From: Bacteroidota bacterium
GTDB taxonomy: Bacteria; Bacteroidota; Bacteroidia; Bacteroidales; JAAUTT01
Length of the DNA stretch: 64,000 nt
Assembly (NCBI GenBank): GCA_023429135.1
Contig: JAEYWD010000034.1
Span: 1 to 64,000, forward strand
Reading direction: 5' to 3'
Shown here: positions 9,840 through 18,579 of the stretch, one piece after another
Layout: each line of letters begins with the position of its first letter
How positions within the stretch are numbered: the first letter of the stretch is position 1
Notes under the pieces: model-generated
Database searches by the model: none
Seen by the model: only the letters and a program-made list of their open reading frames with translations
Told to the model about the DNA's origin: nothing
Made by a program: the position numbers and the translations under genes

Positions 9840-12302
9840 ATGAAAAATTTCATACTTAGTATTGCCTTATTGTTCACACTTATAGTACTAAGTTCAAGTC
9901 TTAGTGCCCAAACTACGAAAATCAGAGGTAAGGTTACCGAAAAAGGTTCCAAGGAAGCTATCCCATTTGTGAATGTTGTTTTAAAAGGAACAACAGCAGG
10001 TACCGTAACTGACTTTAACGGCGACTATTTTATTGAAACCAAGGCTACTTCGGATTCAGTTGTTTTTTCCTGTTTAGGATATAAACCCATTACCGTTCAC
10101 ATTGTAAAAGGCAGCTTCCAAACCATAGATATTGATATGGAACAGGTCGATTTCCAGCTTAATGAAGTTATAGTTTTACCGGGTGAAAACCCTGCAGTCA
10201 CTTTGCTTAAAAAAGTGATTGCCAGAAAAGATGTGAATAATCCAAAAAATATTAGTTCGTACAATTATGAATGTTACAATAAGCTGCAGTTTGATATCAA
10301 CAATTTTGATGAGAAGTACCGCAAAAACAAACTCATGAATAAACTGCAGTTTGTTTTCGATTATGTGGATACTTCGGCCATTACAGGAAAAACTTATTTG
10401 CCCTTTCTTTTAATTGAGTCGGTCTCCGACAACTTTTATCAAAGTAAACCTAAACTCGAACGTGAAGTTATTAAGGCGTCCAAAATTTCGGGAACTGAAA
10501 ACGAAAGCGTTGCCCAGTTTACTGGCAAAATGTATCAAACCTATAATATTTATGACAATACCCTTGATGTTTTTGGGCAAGGCTTTGTTAGTCCTATATC
10601 GGATTACGGTACAGCTTTTTATAAATATTACCTGATTGACAGTGCCTTTATTGATAAAAACTGGTGTTATCAGATTTCATTTAAACCGCGCCGGAAACAG
10701 GAATCGGCTTTTAGTGGTTTTGTATGGATTGCAGATACAAGTTTTGCCGTTAAGAAAGCTCAGATACGAATACCAGACGATGCAAATCTCAATTTCGTAC
10801 ACGACCTGGTTGCAACAGCCGAATACAAACAGGTTAATGATTCGGTTTGGTTGCCCGAGGTTGATTTTCTTTTTATTGACTTTAACCTAACTGACAAAAC
10901 GACAGGCTTTTTTGGACGAAAAACAACAACATACAAAAATTATCAACTTAATGCTCCAATTGCAAAGGAGATTAAAGAACTTAAAAACAACATAAGTGTT
11001 GCCGACGATGCTATGAAGAAAGACGAAACTTTCTGGGAATCGGCTCGGCACATTCCACTTACAAAAAAAGAAGAGAACATTTATGCAATGGTCGATTCGG
11101 TTCAAAATCTCCCTATATACAAAACCTTTGTCGACCTTCTTAACCTTTTTATTAATTATTATTACGTGGTTGGAAAAGTTGAAGTAGGTCCATATTACAC
11201 CTTATACAGCTTTAATCCCATTGAAGGAAATCGGTTCCGGTTAGGAGGACGTACCAGCAACAGTTTCAGTACAAAACTTATGCTTTCGGGACACGTTGCT
11301 TATGGTACGCGCGACGGAAAGTTTAAATACGGAGCAGGAGCACTCTACATGCTCGACAAGGAACCCCGTCTTGCTGTGGGGGGAAATTTTGAAAATGATA
11401 TACAGCAATTGGGAAAAAGTGATAATACTTTTTTAAGTGATAACATTCTTTCCTCTATTCTGAGCAGACATCCCAATGATAAACTTACTATGGTTTACAA
11501 ACGAAAGTTGTTCCTTGAGAAAGAATGGATGCCGGGACTTTCAAATACAATTTCGTTTAACCATAAAAGAATAATACCCGGGCAGAATGTGCCATTTAAT
11601 ACACTCAACGGATTAGACACAGTTGCAGTGGGTTCGGTAAGAACAACAGAAATTACCCTTAACACCCGTTTTGCATTTCAGGAGAAGTTTATTGAGGGTG
11701 AATTTGAGCGTGTTAGCTTAGGTACGGAATATCCGATTGTTAACTTTAATGTAAGCGCCGGTGTTCCCAATATTTTTAAAAGCAGTTACAATTACTTAAA
11801 GTTAAATCTGAACGTTGAACATTATGTAAACACCTATCCTTTCGGATATTTCAAATACAACCTGGATGCAGGTAAAATATTTGGCAAAGTCCCCTACCCT
11901 CTGCTGGAACTCCACAAAGGAAACGAGACCTATTCGTTTGATTATTCATCATTTAACATGATGAATTATTATGAATTTGCAAGCGATCAATATACCAGCT
12001 TATTTCTGGAACATCACTTTCAGGGTGCATTTTTGAATAAGATTCCCCTGCTGCGCAAACTAAAATGGCGTGAAGTGGTTTCTGCTCATGGTCTGGTTGG
12101 AAGTATCAATGAATCAAACCGTTCAACAATGATTTTCCCACAAGGATTACATAGTGTTCGGGAACCTTACTTTGAAGCCAGTGCAGGTGTAGAAAATATT
12201 TTCAAATTCCTGAGGGTAGACGCCATGTGGCGCCTCAATCATCTCGACCACGAAGATGTTTCCCCGTTCGGGATAAGAGCCATGCTACAGTTTATATTCT
12301 GA
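9840..12302 (+). CDS. DUF5686 / CarboxypepD_reg-like outer-membrane-associated protein
   Basis: An 820-residue exported protein. A signal peptide (MKNFILSIALLFTLIVLSSSLSAQ) is followed by a CarboxypepD_reg-like beta domain (about 25-115: IRGKVTEKGSKEAIPFVNVVLKG). The large DUF5686 region then ends in aromatic beta-strands and a terminal Phe (MLQFIF), as in outer-membrane barrels. It should sit in or at the outer membrane; its ligand is unknown. I start at the ATG at 9840, which begins a clean signal peptide, not the TTG at 9789. lptB follows after 88 bp. Confidence 0.82.
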   Translation: MKNFILSIALLFTLIVLSSSLSAQTTKIRGKVTEKGSKEAIPFVNVVLKGTTAGTVTDFNGDYFIETKATSDSVVFSCLGYKPITVHIVKGSFQTIDIDMEQVDFQLNEVIVLPGENPAVTLLKKVIARKDVNNPKNISSYNYECYNKLQFDINNFDEKYRKNKLMNKLQFVFDYVDTSAITGKTYLPFLLIESVSDNFYQSKPKLEREVIKASKISGTENESVAQFTGKMYQTYNIYDNTLDVFGQGFVSPISDYGTAFYKYYLIDSAFIDKNWCYQISFKPRRKQESAFSGFVWIADTSFAVKKAQIRIPDDANLNFVHDLVATAEYKQVNDSVWLPEVDFLFIDFNLTDKTTGFFGRKTTTYKNYQLNAPIAKEIKELKNNISVADDAMKKDETFWESARHIPLTKKEENIYAMVDSVQNLPIYKTFVDLLNLFINYYYVVGKVEVGPYYTLYSFNPIEGNRFRLGGRTSNSFSTKLMLSGHVAYGTRDGKFKYGAGALYMLDKEPRLAVGGNFENDIQQLGKSDNTFLSDNILSSILSRHPNDKLTMVYKRKLFLEKEWMPGLSNTISFNHKRIIPGQNVPFNTLNGLDTVAVGSVRTTEITLNTRFAFQEKFIEGEFERVSLGTEYPIVNFNVSAGVPNIFKSSYNYLKLNLNVEHYVNTYPFGYFKYNLDAGKIFGKVPYPLLELHKGNETYSFDYSSFNMMNYYEFASDQYTSLFLEHHFQGAFLNKIPLLRKLKWREVVSAHGLVGSINESNRSTMIFPQGLHSVREPYFEASAGVENIFKFLRVDAMWRLNHLDHEDVSPFGIRAMLQFIF

Positions 12303-12359
12303 TTGAAACTACATACGTTAACATTACTTAAAAAAATAACAACAAATAGGTTAAAACTC

Positions 12360-12367
12360 TATATTTG
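12360..12367 (+). promoter_or_regulatory. Putative -7 element of lptB
   Basis: TATATTTG matches the Bacteroidota TAnnTTTG -7 consensus and lies 23 bp upstream of the lptB ATG. No good -33 TTG is visible at the right distance, so this is a moderate call. Confidence 0.35.
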
Positions 12368-12390
12368 GGTTTTTATTTTATAATTGAAAT

Positions 12391-13119
12391 ATGATTCTTC
12401 GTACGGAAAACCTTGTGAAACGGTATAAAAGCCGTGTGGTTGTAAAAGGAGTGAGCATTGAAGTAAAACAAGGTGAAATTGTAGGTTTACTAGGCCCCAA
12501 CGGTGCCGGTAAAACTACTACATTTTATATGATAGTTGGTTTAATTGTTCCCAATGAAGGTAAGATTTTCCTGGACGATTCCGAAATCACACAAGAACCC
12601 ATGTATCGCCGTGCACAGAAAGGTGTTGGGTACCTGGCGCAGGAAGCTTCCGTATTTCGTAAATTAAGTGTTGAAGATAATATCAGGGCGGTTTTGGAAA
12701 TGACAAAACTCTCGAAAGCCGAGCAGGACGAAAAAGTTGAGTCGCTTTTACAGGAATTTGGTTTGGTAAAAATTCGTAAAAGTCTAGGAATTCAACTCTC
12801 GGGTGGAGAACGCCGCAGAACTGAAATTGCAAGGGCTTTAGCAATTGATCCCAAGTTTATTTTGCTCGACGAACCGTTTGCAGGAGTTGACCCCATTGCT
12901 GTTGAAGATATTCAGTCTATTGTGGCTAAACTTAAGAATCGTAATATTGGAATTCTGGTTACCGACCACAATGTACACGAAACATTATCCATCACCGACA
13001 GAGCCTATCTGCTTTTCGAAGGTTCCATACTTAAAGCCGGAACAGCCCAGGAACTTGCCGACGATGAACAAGTGCGCCGGGTTTATCTGGGTAAAAATTT
13101 CGAGTTGAGAAATTATTAG
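12391..13119 (+). CDS. lptB: LPS export ABC transporter ATPase LptB
   Basis: A 242-residue ABC ATPase. It has Walker A GPNGAGKTT (Lys41), signature LSGGERRR (136-143), Walker B FILLDEP with Asp160 and Glu161, and switch His193 (TDHN). The sequence after Walker A (VGLIVPNEGKIFLDDSEIT, MYRRAQKGVGYLAQEASVF) is characteristic of LptB rather than other small ABC ATPases. It powers lipopolysaccharide extraction with LptF/LptG, which are not encoded here. It ends at a large hairpin shared with the convergent GntR gene. Confidence 0.93.
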   Translation: MILRTENLVKRYKSRVVVKGVSIEVKQGEIVGLLGPNGAGKTTTFYMIVGLIVPNEGKIFLDDSEITQEPMYRRAQKGVGYLAQEASVFRKLSVEDNIRAVLEMTKLSKAEQDEKVESLLQEFGLVKIRKSLGIQLSGGERRRTEIARALAIDPKFILLDEPFAGVDPIAVEDIQSIVAKLKNRNIGILVTDHNVHETLSITDRAYLLFEGSILKAGTAQELADDEQVRRVYLGKNFELRNY

Positions 13120-13162
13120 AAATATTACAGGGAACACTTTATATGGTTTCCCTGTAATATTT
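13120..13162. terminator. Bidirectional hairpin between convergent lptB and GntR gene
   Basis: A perfect 15-bp inverted repeat: AAATATTACAGGGAA (13120-13134) pairs with its complement at 13148-13162 around a 12-nt loop. The A-rich left end and T-rich right end give a U-rich tail on both strands. It starts right after the lptB stop. Its right arm encodes the last residues of the GntR protein, whose stop lies in the loop. Confidence 0.75.
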
Positions 13163-13864
13163 ATCGTAAATTTCGCGATTACGTTCTAAAAGATCAATGG
13201 AATATTTATAGGCCTTATCATCGTCTTTGGCTTTTACTGCCTCAATAATATCCAATTCGAATTTGAGTGTATATTCCTTCTCTCCTTCTATGTTTCCGTA
13301 AATAATATTTCGCATTCGAGGCAGCAACGAATATATTGGCTCCATGGTAATAATCACAATAGGATTACCAGTAGCTTTGGCCAGGTTCATGTGGAATCTG
13401 TTGATGATATCAGCCTCGAGCTGAGTATTGTCTGGATCGCAACGTTCGAGTTCGTTGTAATTTTCGATAAGTGTTTTTATGTCCTCTTCGCTTCTGTTTT
13501 TTGCAGCCAATCGGGCAATTTCGGGCTCAAATATCCTTCGTACCTCAATAATTTGCATAATCAGGTTGGAGTCGAACCTTAAGTCGTAATACAAGTTAAG
13601 TGAATTGATGGCATCTTCAATTCTGATCTCCGACACATACATGCCACTGCCTTTTTTAATAACAATCAGTCCTCTGGCGCTCAGACGACGTAAGGCTTCG
13701 CGCAAAGCTGTGCGGCTAACGGCAAATTTTTCACAAAGTTCCTTCTCCGAAGGAAGTTTTGTTCCATTTATCAATTTTTTTTGCCTGATAGCCTCTTCTA
13801 TTTTTCGTTCAATTTTTTGGCTAAGAGTTTGTGTTGTACCTATTTTTTCAAAAATTTCATCCAT
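13139..13864 (-). CDS. FadR-family GntR transcriptional regulator
   Basis: A 241-residue repressor-type protein. An N-terminal winged helix-turn-helix (about 12-80: LPSEKELCEKFAVSRTALREALRRLSARGLIVIKKGSGMYV) is followed by an FCD ligand-binding domain (about 95-228). FCD domains often bind organic acids or sugar acids through metal-coordinating His and Asp residues. GntR-superfamily operators commonly contain a GTMNKAC-like core, and exactly such palindromes flank the promoters of the muropeptide locus at 17.2-17.4 kb. I infer that this gene is the candidate regulator; physical distance is the only other support. Its 3' end lies in the hairpin shared with lptB. Confidence 0.88.
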   Translation of the reverse strand: MDEIFEKIGTTQTLSQKIERKIEEAIRQKKLINGTKLPSEKELCEKFAVSRTALREALRRLSARGLIVIKKGSGMYVSEIRIEDAINSLNLYYDLRFDSNLIMQIIEVRRIFEPEIARLAAKNRSEEDIKTLIENYNELERCDPDNTQLEADIINRFHMNLAKATGNPIVIITMEPIYSLLPRMRNIIYGNIEGEKEYTLKFELDIIEAVKAKDDDKAYKYSIDLLERNREIYDKYYRETI

Positions 13865-14022
13865 TTATTCCTGGGTCGCTAAAAATTTGCTAAAGTTACA
13901 TCTTTTTTGAAAGAGGCAATAATAATAAAACTCAACAAATTAACAGTTTTTTGTTGGTATAATTTCAAATGAACGAAAAAATCTTCAAAAAAATCTGAAA
14001 GATATATTACTTCATACAATGT

Positions 14023-14799
14023 TTAATCGTTATCCTCCTCTTCCCGTTCTTCCATGAGCATGTCATCATAATAAACAATTTTCCAGGAATTATCGAAATC
14101 CTCTACCAAAGCAGAAAGGGATTCAACCCAGTCGCCCGAATTCATATAAACAAGTTCATCGTATTTTGTAATGGCCGGGTGGTGAATATGACCACAAATA
14201 ACTCCATGACAATTTCGGGAGCGTGCTAAATTTACAAGTTCTTTCTCGAAGTCGGAGATGTACGATACTGCCGATTTTACTTTTTGCTTAATTACTTTTG
14301 AAAGAGAATAGTATGGCAACCCCTTTTTAATTCGGCGGTTGTTATATACTTTGTTCAACCATAATAAAAACGTATAGCCAACATCACCCAACTTGGCCAG
14401 CCATCGGAGGTTTGTTGTAATTGTATCGAAAACATCGCCATGCAATACGAAGTATTTCTTATCTCCGCTTACATGATAGTGGTCTTTAACAATCTGTAGC
14501 CGGTTAAATTCAAAGGGTATCAGGTTGTCGAGAAAGTCATCGTGATTGCCCCGGAGATAAATTATTTGAGTGTCCTTTTTGTCGAGCATTTTAAGGATAA
14601 CCCGAAAAAAACGAGTGTGTTTCTTTTTCCACTTACTCCCTTTCCTCAGTTGCCAGCCATCAATAATATCCCCATTCAAAATCAGCTTTTCGCAGGTGTT
14701 GGTTTTTAAAAAACGAACCAGTTCTTTGGCTTTGGAGTTTTTGGTTCCTAAGTGAACATCGGAAATGATAATGGTTTTGTAATGATTCTTTTTTAACAT
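14023..14799 (-). CDS. LpxH-like metallophosphoesterase (UDP-2,3-diacylglucosamine diphosphatase family)
   Basis: A 258-residue calcineurin-like phosphoesterase with the full set of metal ligands: SDVHLG (Asp14, His16), GDIIDGW (Asp44), GNHDD (Asn85, His86), LHGDVFD and CGHIHHP. The overall pattern resembles the LpxH/YbbF branch that cleaves UDP-2,3-diacylglucosamine in lipid A synthesis. A few basic residues and a hydrophobic stretch suggest peripheral membrane contact. The C-terminus is very acidic (MEEREEEDND). It is divergent from the diacylglycerol-kinase-like gene, which also acts on lipids. The exact substrate is inferred from the family. Confidence 0.85.
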   Translation of the reverse strand: MLKKNHYKTIIISDVHLGTKNSKAKELVRFLKTNTCEKLILNGDIIDGWQLRKGSKWKKKHTRFFRVILKMLDKKDTQIIYLRGNHDDFLDNLIPFEFNRLQIVKDHYHVSGDKKYFVLHGDVFDTITTNLRWLAKLGDVGYTFLLWLNKVYNNRRIKKGLPYYSLSKVIKQKVKSAVSYISDFEKELVNLARSRNCHGVICGHIHHPAITKYDELVYMNSGDWVESLSALVEDFDNSWKIVYYDDMLMEEREEEDND

Positions 14800-14968
14800 A
14801 AGTTTTATTGCAAATAAAATGTTTCAAAAAGACTAAATTGTTAAGGTAAAGTTAACAAAACCTGAACATAAGCGAATAAAAAGTTGGGCCTAACCTAAGG
14901 AATGACAAACTTTATCATTTTTTTCTGCGAAATAATTTTAATTTAGCGCATCCTAAAAAAATCCTGCT

Positions 14969-15856
14969 GTGACAGAAAGAGAAAAAATTGCATTCATCAT
15001 AAATCCTAAGTCGGGAACTGTAAGCAAAAAGAATATTCCCGATCTTATAAATGCCTCATTGGATTTAAGAAAATATGAGCCTGTGTTTTACTTCACCCGT
15101 GAAGCAGGGCATGCTCCTAAATTAGCTGCCAAATGTGTTGAAGATGGCATAACAAAGGTGGTTGCAGTTGGTGGCGATGGAACTGTAAATGAGGTGGCAA
15201 GGTCGCTTGTTCAAACCAACACTGCATTGGGTATTATTCCTGGCGGCTCAGGAAATGGTCTTGCCAGGTATTTAGGCCTCCCCTTAAAAACTCCCGATGC
15301 TATCGCTATGTTTAACAACTGCGATGAATCATCTATTGATTATGGCACTATTAATGGTAATCCGTTTTTCTGCACCTGTGGAGTTGGATTTGATGCGCAT
15401 ATAGGAAATAAGTTTGCACAAAGTAAACGAAGAGGATTTTTCACCTATGTAAAAGAAACTATTTACGCGTTTTTTCATTATCAACCGATGAAGTATAAGC
15501 TGAAAATTGATGGTGAAAAATATAAACATCAAGCTTTTATGGTGACCGTGGCCAATGCGGGCCAATATGGAAACGATGCCTACATTTCTCCTTCGGCTGA
15601 TATCCGCGACGGATTGCTCGATGTCTGTATTCTTTCTCCCTTCCCGAAAGTAAAGGCCTTCGACCTTGGTATACGTTTATTCAAACGCACCATCGACAAA
15701 AGCGAATATGTAAACGTAATAAAAGGTAAAAAAATCAGAATAAAAAGGAAAAAAGAAGGCGAAGTCCACCTGGATGGTGAACCTGCCATGATGGGTAAAA
15801 AGATTAAAATTAAAATTGTTCCTTTAGGATTAAAGGTGTTAATACCAAGGAAATAG
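14969..15856 (+). CDS. Diacylglycerol kinase-like lipid kinase (YegS/DgkB family)
   Basis: A 295-residue soluble lipid kinase. The DAGK catalytic domain has an opening INPKSGT, ATP-site VGGDGTVNEVA (68-77) and PGGSGNGLAR (91-100). A beta-rich C-terminal domain carries DGLLDVCIL and a typical ending (VHLDGEP). The family phosphorylates diacylglycerol or related lipids. The start is a GTG at 14969; no in-frame ATG would keep the conserved N-terminal strand. The gene is monocistronic, convergent with the NamZ gene 69 bp away. Confidence 0.9.
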   Translation: MTEREKIAFIINPKSGTVSKKNIPDLINASLDLRKYEPVFYFTREAGHAPKLAAKCVEDGITKVVAVGGDGTVNEVARSLVQTNTALGIIPGGSGNGLARYLGLPLKTPDAIAMFNNCDESSIDYGTINGNPFFCTCGVGFDAHIGNKFAQSKRRGFFTYVKETIYAFFHYQPMKYKLKIDGEKYKHQAFMVTVANAGQYGNDAYISPSADIRDGLLDVCILSPFPKVKAFDLGIRLFKRTIDKSEYVNVIKGKKIRIKRKKEGEVHLDGEPAMMGKKIKIKIVPLGLKVLIPRK

Positions 15857-15925
15857 AACCGGTTTAATTTAGGTTCTTTACATCTGTAAATAACTGTTGG
15901 ATACTGCAATCCAAGCGGTTGCGCA

Positions 15926-17155
15926 CTAATTATATAAATAATACTTCTTTGCTCTATCACGGAAACTTTCAACATCCTTAAACCAGAGGCCGACAATGGA
16001 TTCCACCCGGAAATTCTTTGTAAATTCTATTCTTACCCTATCGGTTCCGCAAACCTGATCGAACATTTTAAGCCGGCTTTTTTCGCACATCTCAAAAACA
16101 TTTTTCGCAGGCCATAACTTATGGCATTCCTGCAAAATATAAAACTGAACCAGCGAAAGAGGTGCCTTTTCATAATCGGTAATATGAATCTGAACACCAT
16201 GGATCATCTCTCCCTTTGAAGTGCTGTAATATGGTTTGAAATGAACAGGACGAAAAATAATTCCCGGCAGATTCAATCCATTGAGGTTCGATGCCAGCGA
16301 ATCAGCGTTAATCCATGGAGCTGCCGCAAGCTGAAAAGGCAGGGTATACCCTACACCTATATTAATGGTATAAAGCTCTCCGAGAATTCCAGTTATTGGG
16401 TAAAAATATGATGTATATGGATGTGGAATATGGGGAGAAGATGGCACCCAAGGTAATCCGGTTGCTTCGAAATTCATGGAACGCTTCCAACCCTTCATGG
16501 GGATAACTTTCAGATTACATTTTACTTTTCCGGCAAGCATACCTTCGCTGTTTAGAAAAGTTGCCAACTCTCCTACTGTCATTCCATGTATATATGGTAT
16601 GGAAAACTGACTTACAAATGAAACAAATTCCGGCTCGACCAAACATCCTTCAATTTTATTACCTCCCAAAGGATTGGGCCTGTCGAGCACAATAAATTCA
16701 ATATTGTTCTCTGCAGCAGCTTCCATCACCAGTCCTAGTGTGCTGATATAAGTGTACGACCTCGATCCTATATCCTGAATATCATAAACAAGAACATCAA
16801 TACCTTTCAGCATTTCTTTGCCTGGTTTGCGTGTTGAACCATAAATGCTGTACACAGGAAGTTTTGTTTTCGCATCGGTGTAGGTCGCAACATATTCCCC
16901 GGCCTGATATTCACCCCGTACACCATGCTCGGGACTAAATAAGGCAACAAGCTTAAGTTTCTTCTGCTCAAACAGTATATCAACGTCCGAGCGCAAGTGC
17001 TTGTCAACTCCGGTAGGATTGGTTATCAATCCTACTCTTTTGTTTTCGAGATCTTTAAAGTCCCGATCCATTAAAACCTGTAATCCGGTTTTCACCTGAG
17101 CACCAGTGCTAACCAGTATTACAAGAAACACGACTGAAAAAAAAATTCTTTTCAT
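15926..17155 (-). CDS. namZ: DUF1343 exo-beta-N-acetylmuramidase (NamZ-like)
   Basis: A 409-residue exported protein: signal peptide (MKRIFFSVVFLVILVSTGAQ), then a DUF1343 domain over the rest. Typical motifs are RVGLITNPTGVD, LFSPEHGVRGEYQAGE, VYDIQDIGSRSYTY and FIVLDRPNPLGG. DUF1343 corresponds to family GH171, whose founder NamZ of Bacillus subtilis releases terminal N-acetylmuramic acid from peptidoglycan fragments. Length fits the family. It is divergent from the NlpC/P60-epimerase operon and shares with it a 250-bp control region containing a palindromic operator. That context supports a role in muropeptide breakdown in the periplasm. Confidence 0.88.
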   Translation of the reverse strand: MKRIFFSVVFLVILVSTGAQVKTGLQVLMDRDFKDLENKRVGLITNPTGVDKHLRSDVDILFEQKKLKLVALFSPEHGVRGEYQAGEYVATYTDAKTKLPVYSIYGSTRKPGKEMLKGIDVLVYDIQDIGSRSYTYISTLGLVMEAAAENNIEFIVLDRPNPLGGNKIEGCLVEPEFVSFVSQFSIPYIHGMTVGELATFLNSEGMLAGKVKCNLKVIPMKGWKRSMNFEATGLPWVPSSPHIPHPYTSYFYPITGILGELYTINIGVGYTLPFQLAAAPWINADSLASNLNGLNLPGIIFRPVHFKPYYSTSKGEMIHGVQIHITDYEKAPLSLVQFYILQECHKLWPAKNVFEMCEKSRLKMFDQVCGTDRVRIEFTKNFRVESIVGLWFKDVESFRDRAKKYYLYN

Positions 17156-17176
17156 ATTAAGAAACAGGTATTAATC

Positions 17177-17208
17177 TTTTGTTATTGTAATTGGAAAAAA
17201 TATATTTG
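17177..17208 (+). promoter_or_regulatory. Promoter of the muropeptide operon
   Basis: TTTTG at 17177-17181 and TATATTTG at 17201-17208 are separated by 19 bp, an excellent match to the Bacteroidota vegetative promoter (TTTG-N19-TAnnTTTG). It implies a ~185-nt leader before the NlpC/P60 gene. Confidence 0.65.
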
Positions 17209-17225
17209 TAACATGTAATACAACA
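17209..17225. promoter_or_regulatory. Operator-like site 1 between divergent promoters
   Basis: Contains TAACATGTAATACA (17209-17222), identical over 14 bp to the site at 17388. Its core GTAATAC fits the GTMNKAC pattern of GntR-family operators. It starts directly after the plus-strand -7 box and lies just inside the minus-strand -7 box, so a bound repressor would cover both transcription starts. Confidence 0.55.
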
Positions 17226-17228
17226 TAA

Positions 17229-17236
17229 CAAATTTA
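17229..17236 (-). promoter_or_regulatory. Putative -7 element of the namZ-like gene
   Basis: The minus strand reads TAAATTTG, matching TAnnTTTG. It lies 74 bp upstream of the NamZ start. The expected transcription start falls in the operator at 17209-17225. No clear -33 TTG is visible. Confidence 0.4.
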
Positions 17237-17387
17237 TAAACTTTATTATAATTTAAAATAGCTATAAATATACAAACTACTGGTAATGGAAGCTATTACT
17301 GTTGATAAAAGAAAAACGAAATGGAGCATTGCCAGTAACTTAAGTTGGATACGGATTTATTCTTTATTAATACATTATAATGCTCTA

Positions 17388-17404
17388 TAACATGTAATAC
17401 ATGT
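17388..17404. promoter_or_regulatory. Operator-like palindrome 2 at the NlpC/P60 start
   Basis: ACATGTAATACATGT (17390-17404) is a perfect palindrome around a central A, with 7-bp arms. It overlaps the upstream candidate ATG at 17401. It repeats 14 bp of the site at 17209, 179 bp away, a spacing that would allow looping between two bound dimers. Confidence 0.55.
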
Positions 17405-17409
17405 CAGAA

Positions 17410-18561
17410 ATGAGATCGTTTATACTAATAGTCTTAATAGTGTTACTAACTCAATGTCAGAAAAAAGAAGACATTCATGAAATAGTAGCGTCCGTGCAGA
17501 AGGAGTTTGTCCCCGATTCGCGGGTTGGAATCTTTTCAGTTACAGCAACAAATAAAATATCCGGTATTTTGCTTAAAGGAGAAACTGACAATAAAGAAAG
17601 TTATCAAAAGTTAATCAAAACTTTTCAGGACAAAGGTTACAACATTGAAGACAGCATTACGCTTTTGCCTGTTAAAATGGACCATCCCTGGGCATTGGTA
17701 ACCGTGAGTACGGCAAATATGAGACTCAATCCATCGCACGATGCCGAAATGGGTACACAGGCTCTGTTGGGAACTCCGTTGAGGATTTTGAAAGAAGAAG
17801 ATGGCTGGTTTTTGGTCCAAACACCCGAAAAATACCTCTCGTGGATTGAAGAAGATGTAGTTGAACCTTTATCGCAGGAAACTTTTGAGAGCTGGCGCTC
17901 TTCAGAAAGAGTATTTGTAACCGCATGGCTTGATTTTTTAAGGGACCCAAATTCAAACAAGGTAATAACAAATGTGACAGCCGGTTGTATTCTCCAGAAA
18001 AACTCCGAAACCAAAGACACCTGGATTGTTTTCACTCCCGACGGCCGCAAAGGCAAACTCCCTAAAAACAGCGCTGTAGATTTTAAGTCGTGGAAGGAAA
18101 AAACAATCACTGAAAAAGATAAAGTACTCGAAACTGCAAAAATTTTTATGGGTACCCCCTATTTATGGGGAGGCACATCAATTAAAGGCGTCGACTGCAG
18201 TGGGTTTGTCAAAACAGTTTATTATCTGAATGGCTGTATCCTTGCCCGTGATGCTTCACAACAGGTGCTTTATGGAGAAGATGTCCCGATTGATGAAAAG
18301 TTCAGCTTTAACCCGGGCGACTTGGTGTTCTTCGGGCGACGTGCAAAAGATGACAAGCCGGAGAAAGTTACACATGTTGGCCTCTATCTCGGCGACTCCG
18401 AGTTTATTCATTCATCGGGTTTGGTGAAGATTAACAGTTTCGACAGCAGCCGGACAAATTACAGCCGCTATCGCACCATTAGTTTGCTAAAAGTGCGGCG
18501 AATAATTGGAAGAATAGATTCAGAGGGAATTCAATCGGTTAAGAATCATTCATGGTACTAA
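17410..18561 (+). CDS. NlpC/P60 gamma-D-glutamyl-L-diamino acid endopeptidase (YkfC-like), lipoprotein
   Basis: Starting at 17410 gives 383 residues (three more from the ATG at 17401). I prefer 17410 because MRSFILIVLIVLLTQC is a compact lipoprotein-like signal and the ATG at 17401 lies inside an operator palindrome. SH3b-like domains occupy about 95-230. The C-terminal NlpC/P60 domain has catalytic Cys266 (GVDCSGF) and His325 (VTHVGLYLG), in 17401 numbering. YkfC-type enzymes cut between D-Glu and the diamino acid of peptidoglycan stem peptides, releasing L-Ala-D-Glu. The next gene encodes the epimerase that acts on exactly that product, 18 bp downstream. Confidence 0.88.
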   Translation: MRSFILIVLIVLLTQCQKKEDIHEIVASVQKEFVPDSRVGIFSVTATNKISGILLKGETDNKESYQKLIKTFQDKGYNIEDSITLLPVKMDHPWALVTVSTANMRLNPSHDAEMGTQALLGTPLRILKEEDGWFLVQTPEKYLSWIEEDVVEPLSQETFESWRSSERVFVTAWLDFLRDPNSNKVITNVTAGCILQKNSETKDTWIVFTPDGRKGKLPKNSAVDFKSWKEKTITEKDKVLETAKIFMGTPYLWGGTSIKGVDCSGFVKTVYYLNGCILARDASQQVLYGEDVPIDEKFSFNPGDLVFFGRRAKDDKPEKVTHVGLYLGDSEFIHSSGLVKINSFDSSRTNYSRYRTISLLKVRRIIGRIDSEGIQSVKNHSWY

Positions 18562-18579
18562 TTTTTATCAGAAACGAAG

